A DNA stretch of 56,618 nt from an uncultured Pelagibacteraceae bacterium (GCA_902562205.1 CACESO010000007.1:1-56618); one strand, 5' to 3'; counted from the first letter of the stretch, positions 1-7,600 are shown. Made by a program: numbers and translations. The notes: generated from the sequence alone by a model not told the origin.

Positions 1-2
1 AA

Positions 3-1028
3 ACAAGAAGAAAGATGAATATTTTAATGAATGGTGAAGATCCAGTTGGGGGAAAATGGAGCTTTGATGAAGATAATAGAAAAAAACTTCCCAAAGGAAC
101 AAAAATACCAGTTTTCCCAAAAATAAATGAGACCTCTCATACAAAAAACCTAAAAGCGATAATAGAAAAAAATTTTTCGAAACATCCTGGTTCAACAAAA
201 AATTTTTGGTTTGCGACGGAATTTAAAGATGTAATTAAACTATTAGATTTTTTTATCAAAGAAAAATCAAATTTATTTGGGGATTACGAGGATGCTGTTG
301 ATCAAACCAATAATATATTATTCCATAGTGCACTAAGTCCTTATTTAAATCTAGGAATAATTACACCTGAAATAATATTAGATAGGATTTTAACTAGTCA
401 CAAAAAGAATAAGATAAAGATAAATTCTCTGGAGGGCTATATTCGTCAGGTAATTGGTTGGCGTGAGTTTATGAGAGGAATCTACCAAAATTTTGACTCA
501 AAATTAGAGACAGGAAATTTCTTCAAACATAAACGAAAAATGAAGGCCTCATGGTATGAAGGAAACACTGATTTACCACCTTTAGATTATGCAATCAAAA
601 ATGCTAAAGATCATGGTTGGTCTCATCATATAGAAAGACTAATGATATTATCTAACATAATGAATCTTTGTGAGATTAAACCAATTTATGTTTATAAATG
701 GTTTATGGAAATGTTTGTTGACTCGTCGGATTGGGTTATGTCACCAAATGTTTATGGCATGGGATTATTTAGTGATGGGGGAATATTTGCAACTAAACCA
801 TATATTTGTGGTTCAAGTTATTTTTTAAAAATGATGGATTTTAAAAAAGGAGATTGGTGCAATATTATGGATGGTCTTTATTGGAGATTTATCAGCAAAA
901 ACAGAAAATTTTTTTTAAAAAATCCAAGACTATCAATGATGGTAAGAATTTACGATAAAATGAACCTAGATAGAAAGAAACTGATATTAAAAGAAGCCGA
1001 TAATTTTATTAAAAAAAATACTTTTTAA
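3..1028 (+). CDS. Photolyase/cryptochrome-related protein (bacterial 6-4 photolyase-like family), 5' truncated by window edge
   Basis: The frame is open to the left edge, so this is the C-terminal part of a larger flavoprotein; family members are usually about 500 residues, and about 340 are visible. The matches are to the FAD-binding helical domain of the prokaryotic photolyase-related family (PhrB/CryB type): PVGGKWSFD near the start, then LSPYLNLGIITP, EGYIRQVIGWREFMRGIY, HHIERLMILSNIMNL and SPNVYGMGLFSDGG. The likely role is light-driven repair of (6-4) photoproducts using FAD. The positions that carry four [4Fe-4S] cysteines in characterised members look substituted here: TDLPPL replaces a Cys-containing segment, and the usual CxxC before LYW is absent. 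Only Cys282, counted from the first visible Met at 15, sits near a ligand position. The family call is fairly secure; the loss of ligands is judged from memory of the family. Confidence 0.85.
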   Translation, partial: TRRKMNILMNGEDPVGGKWSFDEDNRKKLPKGTKIPVFPKINETSHTKNLKAIIEKNFSKHPGSTKNFWFATEFKDVIKLLDFFIKEKSNLFGDYEDAVDQTNNILFHSALSPYLNLGIITPEIILDRILTSHKKNKIKINSLEGYIRQVIGWREFMRGIYQNFDSKLETGNFFKHKRKMKASWYEGNTDLPPLDYAIKNAKDHGWSHHIERLMILSNIMNLCEIKPIYVYKWFMEMFVDSSDWVMSPNVYGMGLFSDGGIFATKPYICGSSYFLKMMDFKKGDWCNIMDGLYWRFISKNRKFFLKNPRLSMMVRIYDKMNLDRKKLILKEADNFIKKNTF

Positions 1029-1055
1029 AATCATAATAGTGTACAAAAGTTAAAG

Positions 1056-1763
1056 ATGTCTAATTCTTTGCAGATTTTAATGCCCGCTCACAATGAGGGT
1101 AAAAATATTAAAAATCACATAACGAAAGTTAATAATATTTTAAAAAGGAAAATTAAATATTCATTCTTAATTTGTGAGGATGGTAGTTCTGATAATACAT
1201 TAGAAATTTTAAAAAAATTGAAAAAAAAATTTAAAATTCAAATATTGTCTAAAAAAGTAAAACAAGGGTACTCAACAGCGGTAATGTCAGGTATCAAAAA
1301 AGCTAATGCTGATTATTTATTAATAATGGACTCAGATGGTCAATGTGATCCAAGACAAATCTTTAAATTTTGGAATGTACGAAAAAAAGCTGATTTAGTT
1401 GTTGGATATAGAATAAAGAGAAGAGACTTTTTATATAGAAAATTTTTTTCAGATTTCGCAAAGTTTGTTTATGGATTTTTTTTTAAAGTTAAACTTAAAG
1501 ATCCAAGTTTTGCCTTTTCTCTAATTCGAAAGGATGTTTATAAATCTCTTCAAAGCTTCACTCCATCTATGCCAGAGGGATTTTTTTGGGAATATAACGC
1601 CCGGGCAATTTACAAGGGTTACAAAATATTAGAAATAGGAATTAAACACAAAAAAAGAAAATATGGTGAGACCCAAATTTTCCATGTTTGGAGGCTACCA
1701 AAAATTGCATTAATAAATTTCATAGGATTACTGAGAATAAAGTTTGATCTATTAATGAATTAA
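1056..1763 (+). CDS. Glycosyltransferase family 2 (dolichyl-phosphate mannosyltransferase-like)
   Basis: This is a 235-residue GT-A fold enzyme predicted to move a sugar from a nucleotide sugar to a lipid carrier or glycan at the cytoplasmic membrane face. Visible motifs are the N-terminal nucleotide-binding strand ending in PAHNEGKN (residues 10-17), EDGSSDNT (about 41-48), and the metal-binding DSDGQCDP (about 92-99), a DxD variant. There is no long C-terminal membrane domain, so it resembles the short DPM1-like forms. It ends one base before the downstream polytopic membrane protein, so the two are probably co-expressed and may act on the same glycolipid. The donor and acceptor cannot be read from the sequence. 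Confidence 0.85.
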   Translation: MSNSLQILMPAHNEGKNIKNHITKVNNILKRKIKYSFLICEDGSSDNTLEILKKLKKKFKIQILSKKVKQGYSTAVMSGIKKANADYLLIMDSDGQCDPRQIFKFWNVRKKADLVVGYRIKRRDFLYRKFFSDFAKFVYGFFFKVKLKDPSFAFSLIRKDVYKSLQSFTPSMPEGFFWEYNARAIYKGYKILEIGIKHKKRKYGETQIFHVWRLPKIALINFIGLLRIKFDLLMN

Positions 1764-1764
1764 T

Positions 1765-2994
1765 ATGATTGAGAATATAAAAAAAAATTGGACAAGTTAC
1801 TTCCAAATTTATGTCTTAATACTTATTTTTTTTGGAATTTTTTTTCTTTATTCAAAACACGATGTTGGAAATGACTCTAGTCTTTCAGATTGGCTTATAA
1901 ACTATGAAGGAGGTTTTGTTCGCCGAGGATTAATTGGAGAAATAATAACAAATTTTTCAACCATACTGTCTATAAACTTAAGAGACTCAATATTAATTTT
2001 TCAAATAATTTTTTTCTTAAGTTATTATTTTTTGATTATGTTTTTTTGTAAAAAATTAATTCTTAATAGATTGTTAATTTTAGCGATTTTTTCTCCAATT
2101 TTAATTTTATACCCAATCGCAGAAATAGAAGTATTGGGACGAAAAGAATTAATAATTTTTACTATTTTTATATCTTATCTATTCTTTGATATTAAAAATT
2201 TAAAAATTCAATATATCTATAAATTAATTTTATTTCCAATAAGTATTTTAACATGGGAGCCGGTATTTTTATTTTTTCCCTTTATTTTTTTAATTGATCT
2301 ATTTGTTTTTAAAATCCAGAAATTCGATAAAAAACTTTTATATATTGTATTCAGTTATTTTGTATCATTATTTTTTGTTATACTAATTTATTTAAATCCA
2401 TTCTCCCAAGAGAATTATTCTGTAATGAGTGATTTTCTCAAAAATCAATTTGGTGAAAAATGTTATATGTCCTGTCACTTTGTTGGAAATCAATCTACAA
2501 ATTCTTTCTCTGAACTTTTTCAAAATTTTTTAAATAAATTTAAATTCACTTATGCTTTAAGATATTTAATTATAATTGTGGTCGGATTTTTTCCTCTGTG
2601 TCTACTCTTAGTTTATTCAAAAATAAATAATAAAAATCAGATATTGATTATTTCAAAATTTAAAAATCTTTTTTTTCCTTTTTTATTAGCTTTTTTACCA
2701 AGTACAGTTTTATATTTAGTTATGTACGATTGGGCACGAGTAGTTCATATTAGCTACACTTTTTCCCTACTAACATTTTTGTATTTACTAAAAGAAAATT
2801 TTATCCAACTTTCAAATCAAAAAATTCAAACAAATTATTTTTCTAAAATGCCAAAAAAATTTTTTATATTAGTGTTTTTTTTATTTGCATTTGGCTGGAA
2901 CCCAAAAGTTGTTATGGTTGATGATGTGGCGTCAAAGCCTATTTATGCCACTCCCTATAAATTTTATAAATATTTTATAAGAGATAAATTTTAA
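1765..2994 (+). CDS. Polytopic membrane protein of unknown function
   Basis: I do not recognise the family with confidence. The 409-residue product is very hydrophobic, with roughly ten membrane segments beginning at about residue 15, and few charged residues outside short loops. A conspicuous polar motif, NYEGGFVRRGLIGEI, follows the first segment (about residues 46-60). Similar GGFVRRGL segments are, as I recall, seen in membrane proteins of surface-polysaccharide loci. Two cysteines in an MSCHF context lie in an extracytoplasmic loop near residue 235. It sits between a family 2 glycosyltransferase and the DCC protein, sharing one base with the latter. A role in glycan synthesis or export is only an inference from the neighbour. 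Confidence 0.7.
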   Translation: MIENIKKNWTSYFQIYVLILIFFGIFFLYSKHDVGNDSSLSDWLINYEGGFVRRGLIGEIITNFSTILSINLRDSILIFQIIFFLSYYFLIMFFCKKLILNRLLILAIFSPILILYPIAEIEVLGRKELIIFTIFISYLFFDIKNLKIQYIYKLILFPISILTWEPVFLFFPFIFLIDLFVFKIQKFDKKLLYIVFSYFVSLFFVILIYLNPFSQENYSVMSDFLKNQFGEKCYMSCHFVGNQSTNSFSELFQNFLNKFKFTYALRYLIIIVVGFFPLCLLLVYSKINNKNQILIISKFKNLFFPFLLAFLPSTVLYLVMYDWARVVHISYTFSLLTFLYLLKENFIQLSNQKIQTNYFSKMPKKFFILVFFLFAFGWNPKVVMVDDVASKPIYATPYKFYKYFIRDKF

Positions 2995-3365
2995 TGAAGA
3001 TAAAAGTTTTTTTTAACAATTCATGTAATATCTGCAAAATGGAAATAGACCATTACAAAAAACATTCAAATGATAATTTAGAATGGGTTGATATAACAAA
3101 TAATCGGGAAGCAATAAATCTTACTTCAAAATCGTCAGCAGAATTATTAAGAAGATTACATGTAATCGATAACGGCGAAGTTATAGGGGGGGCAAGAGCT
3201 TTTGTAATTATTTGGTCTAAAATTCCAAAATATAAATTTTTAGCCAAAATATTTAGTTTCAAACCCTTATTTATAATTTTTCATTATCTTTATGAATTTG
3301 TTGCTTACTTTCTTTTTTTGAAAAACAAACATCAACTCAATGAAGAAACAAAACCTCCCAACTAA
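2994..3365 (+). CDS. DCC-family (DUF393) thiol-disulfide protein
   Basis: This 123-residue protein opens with a beta strand leading into [11 protein letters not shown], which matches the CxxC-bearing N-terminus of the DCC/DUF393 family (residues 11-14 carry the cysteines). These proteins have a thioredoxin-like start and are presumed thiol-disulfide oxidoreductases. The conserved later segment [16 protein letters not shown] is also typical. A hydrophobic C-terminal stretch (about residues 85-112) may associate with membrane. The start codon shares one base with the preceding stop. DCC proteins often sit beside cryptochrome/photolyase genes in proteobacteria, and that is the arrangement here. 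No partner or substrate is established by the sequence. Confidence 0.82.
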   Translation: MKIKVFFNNSCNICKMEIDHYKKHSNDNLEWVDITNNREAINLTSKSSAELLRRLHVIDNGEVIGGARAFVIIWSKIPKYKFLAKIFSFKPLFIIFHYLYEFVAYFLFLKNKHQLNEETKPPN

Positions 3366-3465
3366 AATTTGTCCAGTTTGTCAAAGACCATTTAAATGGA
3401 GAAAAAAATGGAGATTAAATTGGGATAAAGTAAAATACTGTTCAAAACGATGTTCATCTAAGTGA
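3340..3465 (+). CDS. DUF2256 small zinc-ribbon-like protein
   Basis: This is a 41-residue ORF. It has two cysteine pairs, ICPVC (Cys11, Cys14) and YCSKRC (Cys34, Cys38), around a basic aromatic core RPFKWRKKW, the signature of DUF2256. Four cysteines at this spacing suggest one zinc site. The start codon at 3340 lies inside the end of the DCC gene in another frame, and the 3' end overlaps the tail of the convergent photolyase gene by 12 bases. DUF2256 genes are commonly found beside cryptochrome-like photolyases, which fits. The biochemical role is unknown. The motif is distinctive enough that I regard the gene as real despite its size. Confidence 0.85.
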   Translation: MKKQNLPTKICPVCQRPFKWRKKWRLNWDKVKYCSKRCSSK

Positions 3466-4599
3466 ACATTGTAATAATTTTTGGAATATAATTTTTAAAA
3501 TTAAAAAACCTTTATTGCAATATTGCCAGGAATATTGATCGAGTTTTCTATACAAGAAGTTAAGTTTTATGTTATTTGAATTTAAATAATCTAAATTTTC
3601 ACCAACTGCGGGATATAAACTGATAATATTTTCACCTATTTTTTTGACTTCACTTACATCTATAATTTCACAATCAATCGATTGATCTTTTATTCTTTGT
3701 TCTTGGTCTTTAATTAAATGAGATTTAAATTCAATTACTCTCTTACTTAGTTTGATAGATCTGTTTTCATTTTTGTTTGATATCAAATAAATCTTTTTAA
3801 ATTTAAAATCTTTAAAGTCAGTTGTTTCAAAAGATAAATTATTTTCAAAAACTAGTAAATTATTTTGATCAATATCTTGAGGATTAGTGAAATTTTGTTT
3901 TACAATTGAGTATGTTTTTTCAGAAACTTTTGGTGGTGAGTTTTCATTTAATTTAATATTGTTAAATCTATTATTAGTAAATTTTTTAATATTCCATTCA
4001 GTTGCTAAATAATGTTTTCCTTGAGTTTGCACTCCTGCAACCCATCTCCATCCAAGTGTATTTGATGCAGCATCACCATCATAAAGATGTTGCATAAAAA
4101 ATTCTGCGCCTAGCTGCCAAGGTAAATCCAATGTGAATATCCAGATACTTGCAAACCACATTCTCGTGTGATTATGAAGATAATTATTTTCTTTTAATTC
4201 TTTTACCCATTCATTAAAGCATTCGATGTTAGTATTTCCCTCTATCGCATTTAAGTATTCTTTATTAACTCTAAATTTTTCTCTTATACTTTTTAAGCTT
4301 ACCAAATAATCAGTCCATACGTTCGGTCTTAACTCAAGCCAACCTTTCCAGTAAGTTCTCCAAAGAACCTCCTGTATAAACTTTTCATTTTTTGAAAAAG
4401 AAAACTTTGCAAGCGACTTTTTGATAATTTCAATTTCGTTAAGAACCCCATGAGTCACAAAAGGCGATAAGCAAGAAACGTTATCTCTTTTATCAGGACC
4501 AAAATCAAAGTTTCTCAATCTTGAATACTCCGACAAATTACTTTCGATAAATTTATCTAGATTTTTTAAAGCAGTTTTTCTTGAAGGTTCAAAATTCAT
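3454..4599 (-). CDS. Cryptochrome/photolyase homologue with N-terminal FAD-binding domain
   Basis: Residues 1-215 form the helical FAD-binding domain of the photolyase/cryptochrome superfamily: [10 protein letters not shown] (44-53), [13 protein letters not shown] (80-92), the core [17 protein letters not shown] (139-155), then [19 protein letters not shown] (171-189) and [10 protein letters not shown]. Unlike a standard photolyase, no alpha/beta antenna domain precedes it. Instead about 135 further residues (245-381) follow, alternating strand-like and helical segments. Flavin-dependent DNA repair or light sensing is likely, and the precise lesion is unknown. It is 381 residues long, against about 470 for classical enzymes. 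It is convergent with the DUF2256 gene and lies downstream of the nuclease cassette on the same strand. Confidence 0.85.
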   Translation of the reverse strand: MNFEPSRKTALKNLDKFIESNLSEYSRLRNFDFGPDKRDNVSCLSPFVTHGVLNEIEIIKKSLAKFSFSKNEKFIQEVLWRTYWKGWLELRPNVWTDYLVSLKSIREKFRVNKEYLNAIEGNTNIECFNEWVKELKENNYLHNHTRMWFASIWIFTLDLPWQLGAEFFMQHLYDGDAASNTLGWRWVAGVQTQGKHYLATEWNIKKFTNNRFNNIKLNENSPPKVSEKTYSIVKQNFTNPQDIDQNNLLVFENNLSFETTDFKDFKFKKIYLISNKNENRSIKLSKRVIEFKSHLIKDQEQRIKDQSIDCEIIDVSEVKKIGENIISLYPAVGENLDYLNSNNIKLNFLYRKLDQYSWQYCNKGFLILKIIFQKLLQCSLR

Positions 4600-4650
4600 A
4601 ACAAGGCCAAGAGATATATAATTGTTTTAATTCAATCTCCAGGCCTTGTT
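4600..4650 (-). repeat. 9-bp inverted repeat spanning the gap before the photolyase start codon
   Basis: AACAAGGCC at 4600-4608 is matched by its exact complement GGCCTTGTT at 4642-4650, with 33 bases between. On the minus strand the second arm directly abuts the photolyase ATG at 4599, and the first follows the stop of the upstream nuclease gene. It may act as an operator or as a hairpin occluding translation initiation. There is no T-run to make it a classical terminator. Confidence 0.45.
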
Positions 4651-4658
4651 GACGCATA

Positions 4659-5357
4659 TTATATTGCTATATCTTGATGATAATTTTCATATCCACTTGC
4701 TTCTCTTAAATAATTGCAATGTGAACAACTATTTCCTGCTGCAGGAATTTTATCTTGTGACAGGAGCGCTGTTACTTCTCTTAAAAATTCAAAGAAAGCT
4801 TCATCATTTCTCGGTATTTCTTGCCAACTAACACTATTTTTAAAATAGTAATCTTTATTCTCTTTAAGAAGTTTAGTTGGTTCTACAACAAAAAGACCAA
4901 GTCTGCTTACAGGTGCAAGAGCTGGTTTTCCCTCTGCAGCGTTCTCTAAACATAAAGCATAAGAATGTAATTGTCTCGAATACCTCTCAACATTAGAGTC
5001 TTTCACACTTGATGTTTTAAAGTCAACAACTCCAAAACTTTTATCATCAAACCCAAGAACAGTATCGCTCTTACCTTTTAGATAAATGCTATTTCCTGTT
5101 CTACGATCCTTGAAAGTTTTAGATTGTAACCAACGGTCTCCAAAAATTACTTTTCCAGCAGGTAATGATGGATCAATATCTCTTGGGGATTTTCCCTCAA
5201 AGTGATCTTTCATTATGCCGTCTATTTTAATAAAAATAGTTGGCATGATACCCCTTGGCCTTGATAGACCTTCTTTTACTTTAAGATAGAAACACCGAGG
5301 ACATTCCGAATAAAGAAACGTTAAGTCACTCGGGCTTAGTTTAAACAATTTGCTCAT
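4659..5357 (-). CDS. PD-(D/E)XK nuclease with paired cysteines (Cas4/RecB-like)
   Basis: This 232-residue protein shows the PD-(D/E)XK nuclease core in order: KGKSDTV with Asp98, then GVVDFKTSS with Asp112 and Lys114, then the helix RYSRQLHSYALCLE with Gln129 (motif IV of RecB/Cas4-like enzymes). Two cysteine pairs bracket the domain, CPRC at 19-22 and CSHC at 211-214. That recalls the split iron-sulfur ligands of Cas4, AddB and Dna2, although the spacing is CxxC plus CxxC. A DNA exonuclease with an Fe-S or zinc clamp is likely. There is no cas1, cas2, repeat array or helicase nearby. It is the last gene of a minus-strand group of four, after a hairpin, with no clear ribosome binding site. 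Confidence 0.75.
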   Translation of the reverse strand: MSKLFKLSPSDLTFLYSECPRCFYLKVKEGLSRPRGIMPTIFIKIDGIMKDHFEGKSPRDIDPSLPAGKVIFGDRWLQSKTFKDRRTGNSIYLKGKSDTVLGFDDKSFGVVDFKTSSVKDSNVERYSRQLHSYALCLENAAEGKPALAPVSRLGLFVVEPTKLLKENKDYYFKNSVSWQEIPRNDEAFFEFLREVTALLSQDKIPAAGNSCSHCNYLREASGYENYHQDIAI

Positions 5358-5371
5358 AAATATATATTGAT

Positions 5372-5415
5372 TTTAAACTCCCAGCAGCATTACTGCTGCT
5401 GGGCATGAGTTTAAA
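5372..5415 (-). promoter_or_regulatory. Long hairpin between GIY-YIG and PD-(D/E)XK nuclease genes
   Basis: TTTAAACTC (5372-5380) followed by CCAGCAGCA (5381-5389), loop TTAC, then TGCTGCTGG (5394-5402), a four-base bulge, and GAGTTTAAA (5407-5415). This gives an 18-pair stem interrupted by a single bulge. It covers the stop codon of the upstream GIY-YIG gene. On the minus strand it is followed by AT-rich sequence but not by a clean U-tract, so it could be a terminator/attenuator, an mRNA-stabilising structure, or a site recognised by a recombinase. Confidence 0.6.
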
Positions 5416-6139
5416 TAACCAACCCTCCTTCAGTTTTAAGCACTGGTGGAAGCACTTTGTTATATTTAGGAAAAGTTCCATATTTATCTTTGAAAGAGCA
5501 AATATGTTTCCTCTCTATCTTAAACCTTTCCGCCTTATCATCGATTATCGAATATTGAATACAATCAAAATCCAATTTATCTTTGATATGCTGAGAAGCT
5601 CTTAGCCGAAGATTGTTTGTTGAACCAATTTCAACAACGTGGCCTTCTTTAAGATATCTATAGACACCCCCTTTTTTAGGAAGCTCTTTGTAACTTTGAA
5701 CCTCATTTTCAAAATTTGCTTCAATAGTTACTTGATAGATGTTGTCCTGTATTTGCTTTACAAACAACCTTCTCTCAGATCGGCTAGATGAGTTACGCAT
5801 TGCATCAAATCTCGGAACTCTATCAATGAGTTCCTTGCATGAAACGAAGAAACGAGGTGTTTTACCATTGTTTCTTTGCGCATGAGTAAGAGGTAATGTT
5901 GTACCTCCATTCTCAATTTCCTCATTAGTAAGAAGAATGAACAAATTGTTTGCTGTGCTATAGTCATCTCCTTTGATATCTAAAGCAAGCTTACAACGCT
6001 TATATCCACTCTTGATTATTTTTCTGCTGAAAGCCGTATTAAAACTAAGACCTTGCTTCAGCACCACTATTTGAGGCTCATCCATTAAAAGATGAGACTG
6101 CCTTTTGAAAAAGGTAAGATTATTTATATCTACTGACAT
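5411..6139 (-). CDS. GIY-YIG nuclease-domain protein
   Basis: The C-terminal 90 residues of this 242-residue protein match a GIY-YIG endonuclease: GGVYRY (157-162), VEIGSTNNLRLRASQH (169-184) supplying the second motif and catalytic-type Arg, and a late Glu/Asn pair in IERKHI...PKYN (about 208-227). Residues 20-75 (PQIVVLKQGLSFNTAFSRK onward) resemble small swapped-hairpin or AbrB-like DNA-binding modules common in phage and plasmid proteins; that resemblance is tentative. The product is probably a DNA endonuclease with its own binding domain. An unusually strong ribosome binding site, AAGGAGGG, precedes the ATG. The gene overlaps the upstream small gene by ten bases, so the two are probably translated together. 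Confidence 0.75.
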   Translation of the reverse strand: MSVDINNLTFFKRQSHLLMDEPQIVVLKQGLSFNTAFSRKIIKSGYKRCKLALDIKGDDYSTANNLFILLTNEEIENGGTTLPLTHAQRNNGKTPRFFVSCKELIDRVPRFDAMRNSSSRSERRLFVKQIQDNIYQVTIEANFENEVQSYKELPKKGGVYRYLKEGHVVEIGSTNNLRLRASQHIKDKLDFDCIQYSIIDDKAERFKIERKHICSFKDKYGTFPKYNKVLPPVLKTEGGLVI

Positions 6140-6450
6140 AAACCCTCCTTTTTCATAACCTCAGAAACATCAATTGCTATAAAGCTAATCTGAACATCGC
6201 CATCAAGCTTATCAGTTAACTTTCTTACAATAGGTGGAGTTGCAGCAATGCACTCAATTTTAGCGGCAAATGTTGCCTCTATCATTTCAGCTATTTGCTT
6301 AACCCATTCCTGAGGTCTTTGATATTCATCCTTTGTCAAAGTAATAGATCTTTTAACAACGTTAAGAATACCTTTTGTTTCTTCACCTGATTTTATTTTT
6401 ACTGGGACAGGCAATAACTCCAGATTACTTGGTTTTTCCATTTTCTTCAT
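6130..6450 (-). CDS. Hypothetical protein of the nuclease cassette
   Basis: No family is recognised. I place the start at the ATG at 6450, preceded by GGAG at a proper distance; an in-frame TTG at 6462 is the alternative. The 106-residue product is soluble, without signal peptide or membrane segment. It appears as a short basic N-terminal tail, then alternating beta and helical segments (SITLTKDEYQRPQEWVKQIA, then FAAKIECIAATPP and DVQISFIAIDVSE). It overlaps the GIY-YIG gene by ten bases, which suggests a dedicated partner such as a DNA-binding or regulatory subunit. Its base composition, like that of the two nuclease genes, is richer in G+C than most unrecognised genes here (I count 24 of 60 in 6241-6300). 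Confidence 0.65.
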   Translation of the reverse strand: MKKMEKPSNLELLPVPVKIKSGEETKGILNVVKRSITLTKDEYQRPQEWVKQIAEMIEATFAAKIECIAATPPIVRKLTDKLDGDVQISFIAIDVSEVMKKEGLCQ

Positions 6451-6556
6451 GGTTTTCTCCAAAGTGCCAAAAACTTTTTTTCAAAGACTAAGTTTTTGAA
6501 CATTAATTTAATGTCTTGCTTTGAAAATAAGTTTTATTATTAATTTATGTAGTTGA

Positions 6557-7558
6557 TTATCTTGATTGTCCTTGAAGAACCTTGATTGAACCTTGATTTA
6601 AAATTTTGTTAAATTTTGCCTTAAGGTCGTCGGAGATTTTTTTAATAAACAAATCTCTTGCATCTTTATAAGACATTAACCTTTTTGGTATAATATTCTC
6701 TGTTTTTCCAAAGGATATTTGATTAAAAGTCTGAACATATAAGTCAAGAGCAATTCTTGGGAAATTATTTTCATGATAAATCTCGAAGTTAAAACCCCAA
6801 TTTAAAACTTTTTTGTCTAAAGAAATTTTAATTTTATTTTGATTGATCTTACTAAATAAGTCTAATCCTTCAAAGTATCCCTTTGCCCTTTCAGAATTAT
6901 TTCTAAAAAATTCTCTTTGCTTTTGTTGATTTTCATTCAGATATTCCAATTGAATAAACTTATCAATGATGCTCTGTAATTTAACTATATTTGACCTTAT
7001 ATGACTCTTATTAATTTCATTATCTATTCTTATTTCAAAAGTTCTACGATGTTCCGCATTTCTCTGCCTGATCCAACTTTCTTGAAAATTTGAAATGACA
7101 GTTTTAGGAAATATTTTTTCAACTTCTTTATTAATTTCTCTTTTTAGATCATTAAATGTATCTAGAACTGCCTCATCTCCTTTTGATGTGTTATCAAGTA
7201 CATTTCTAAGCTCGTTAAAATTTTTTATTTCATTTCTGATTTGAGAAATATCAATTTTTTTAACAGCATGTTTTTTAATATCACTTAAATTAAGTAAATT
7301 TGGAAATTCACTGATGAATTTATAAACCCAGGATTGCAGCTCTGGCGCTGAAGCTTTAAACTTAGGGTCAGTTCTCATCCTTTTTAAATCGTAATAGAAG
7401 GAAATATACTTTTCGTTGTCTGAAACTGTATCTTTTTTAAAACGCTCAATCCAATTTTCTTTGAGATCTACTCTATTATTATTTACAATTTTGTAAATTT
7501 CAGATTGATCTATGTTGTCATATTGATCAATTATAAAATCATACTCTTTACTTATCAT
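6557..7558 (-). CDS. Hypothetical, largely helical protein
   Basis: I do not recognise this 333-residue protein. It is charged, lysine- and asparagine-rich, and has no membrane segment or signal peptide. Long helical stretches with probable coiled-coil character occupy about residues 100-260 (IRNEIKNFNELRNVLDN, then WIRQRNAEHRRTFEIRIDN). A shorter C-terminal part contains strand-like segments (NWGFNFEIYH, RIALDLYVQTF). It is more AT-rich than the nuclease genes downstream (16 G/C in 6721-6780), so it may have a different origin. It lies between the argG-linked small gene and the nuclease cassette on the same strand, with a 100-base gap before the latter. No function can be assigned. Confidence 0.65.
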   Translation of the reverse strand: MISKEYDFIIDQYDNIDQSEIYKIVNNNRVDLKENWIERFKKDTVSDNEKYISFYYDLKRMRTDPKFKASAPELQSWVYKFISEFPNLLNLSDIKKHAVKKIDISQIRNEIKNFNELRNVLDNTSKGDEAVLDTFNDLKREINKEVEKIFPKTVISNFQESWIRQRNAEHRRTFEIRIDNEINKSHIRSNIVKLQSIIDKFIQLEYLNENQQKQREFFRNNSERAKGYFEGLDLFSKINQNKIKISLDKKVLNWGFNFEIYHENNFPRIALDLYVQTFNQISFGKTENIIPKRLMSYKDARDLFIKKISDDLKAKFNKILNQGSIKVLQGQSR

Positions 7559-7600
7559 GATATATATTTGATAACTAAATGTATTTTTTCAAGGTTAATA

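Noticed and set aside
4659-5357. CRISPR-associated Cas4
   Set aside because: No cas1, cas2, effector gene or repeat-spacer array exists in the window, and the cysteine pattern differs; kept as a Cas4/RecB-like nuclease only.
6463-6556. Weak inverted repeats (AAAAACTT/AAGTTTTT and TCAAAG/CTTTGA) before the small cassette gene
   Set aside because: They are short AT-only stems with loops of over ten bases, expected by chance at this base composition.
4659-7558. Prophage or integron
   Set aside because: No integrase, structural phage gene, attachment duplication or attC series is visible; the cassette is only suggestive of transfer.
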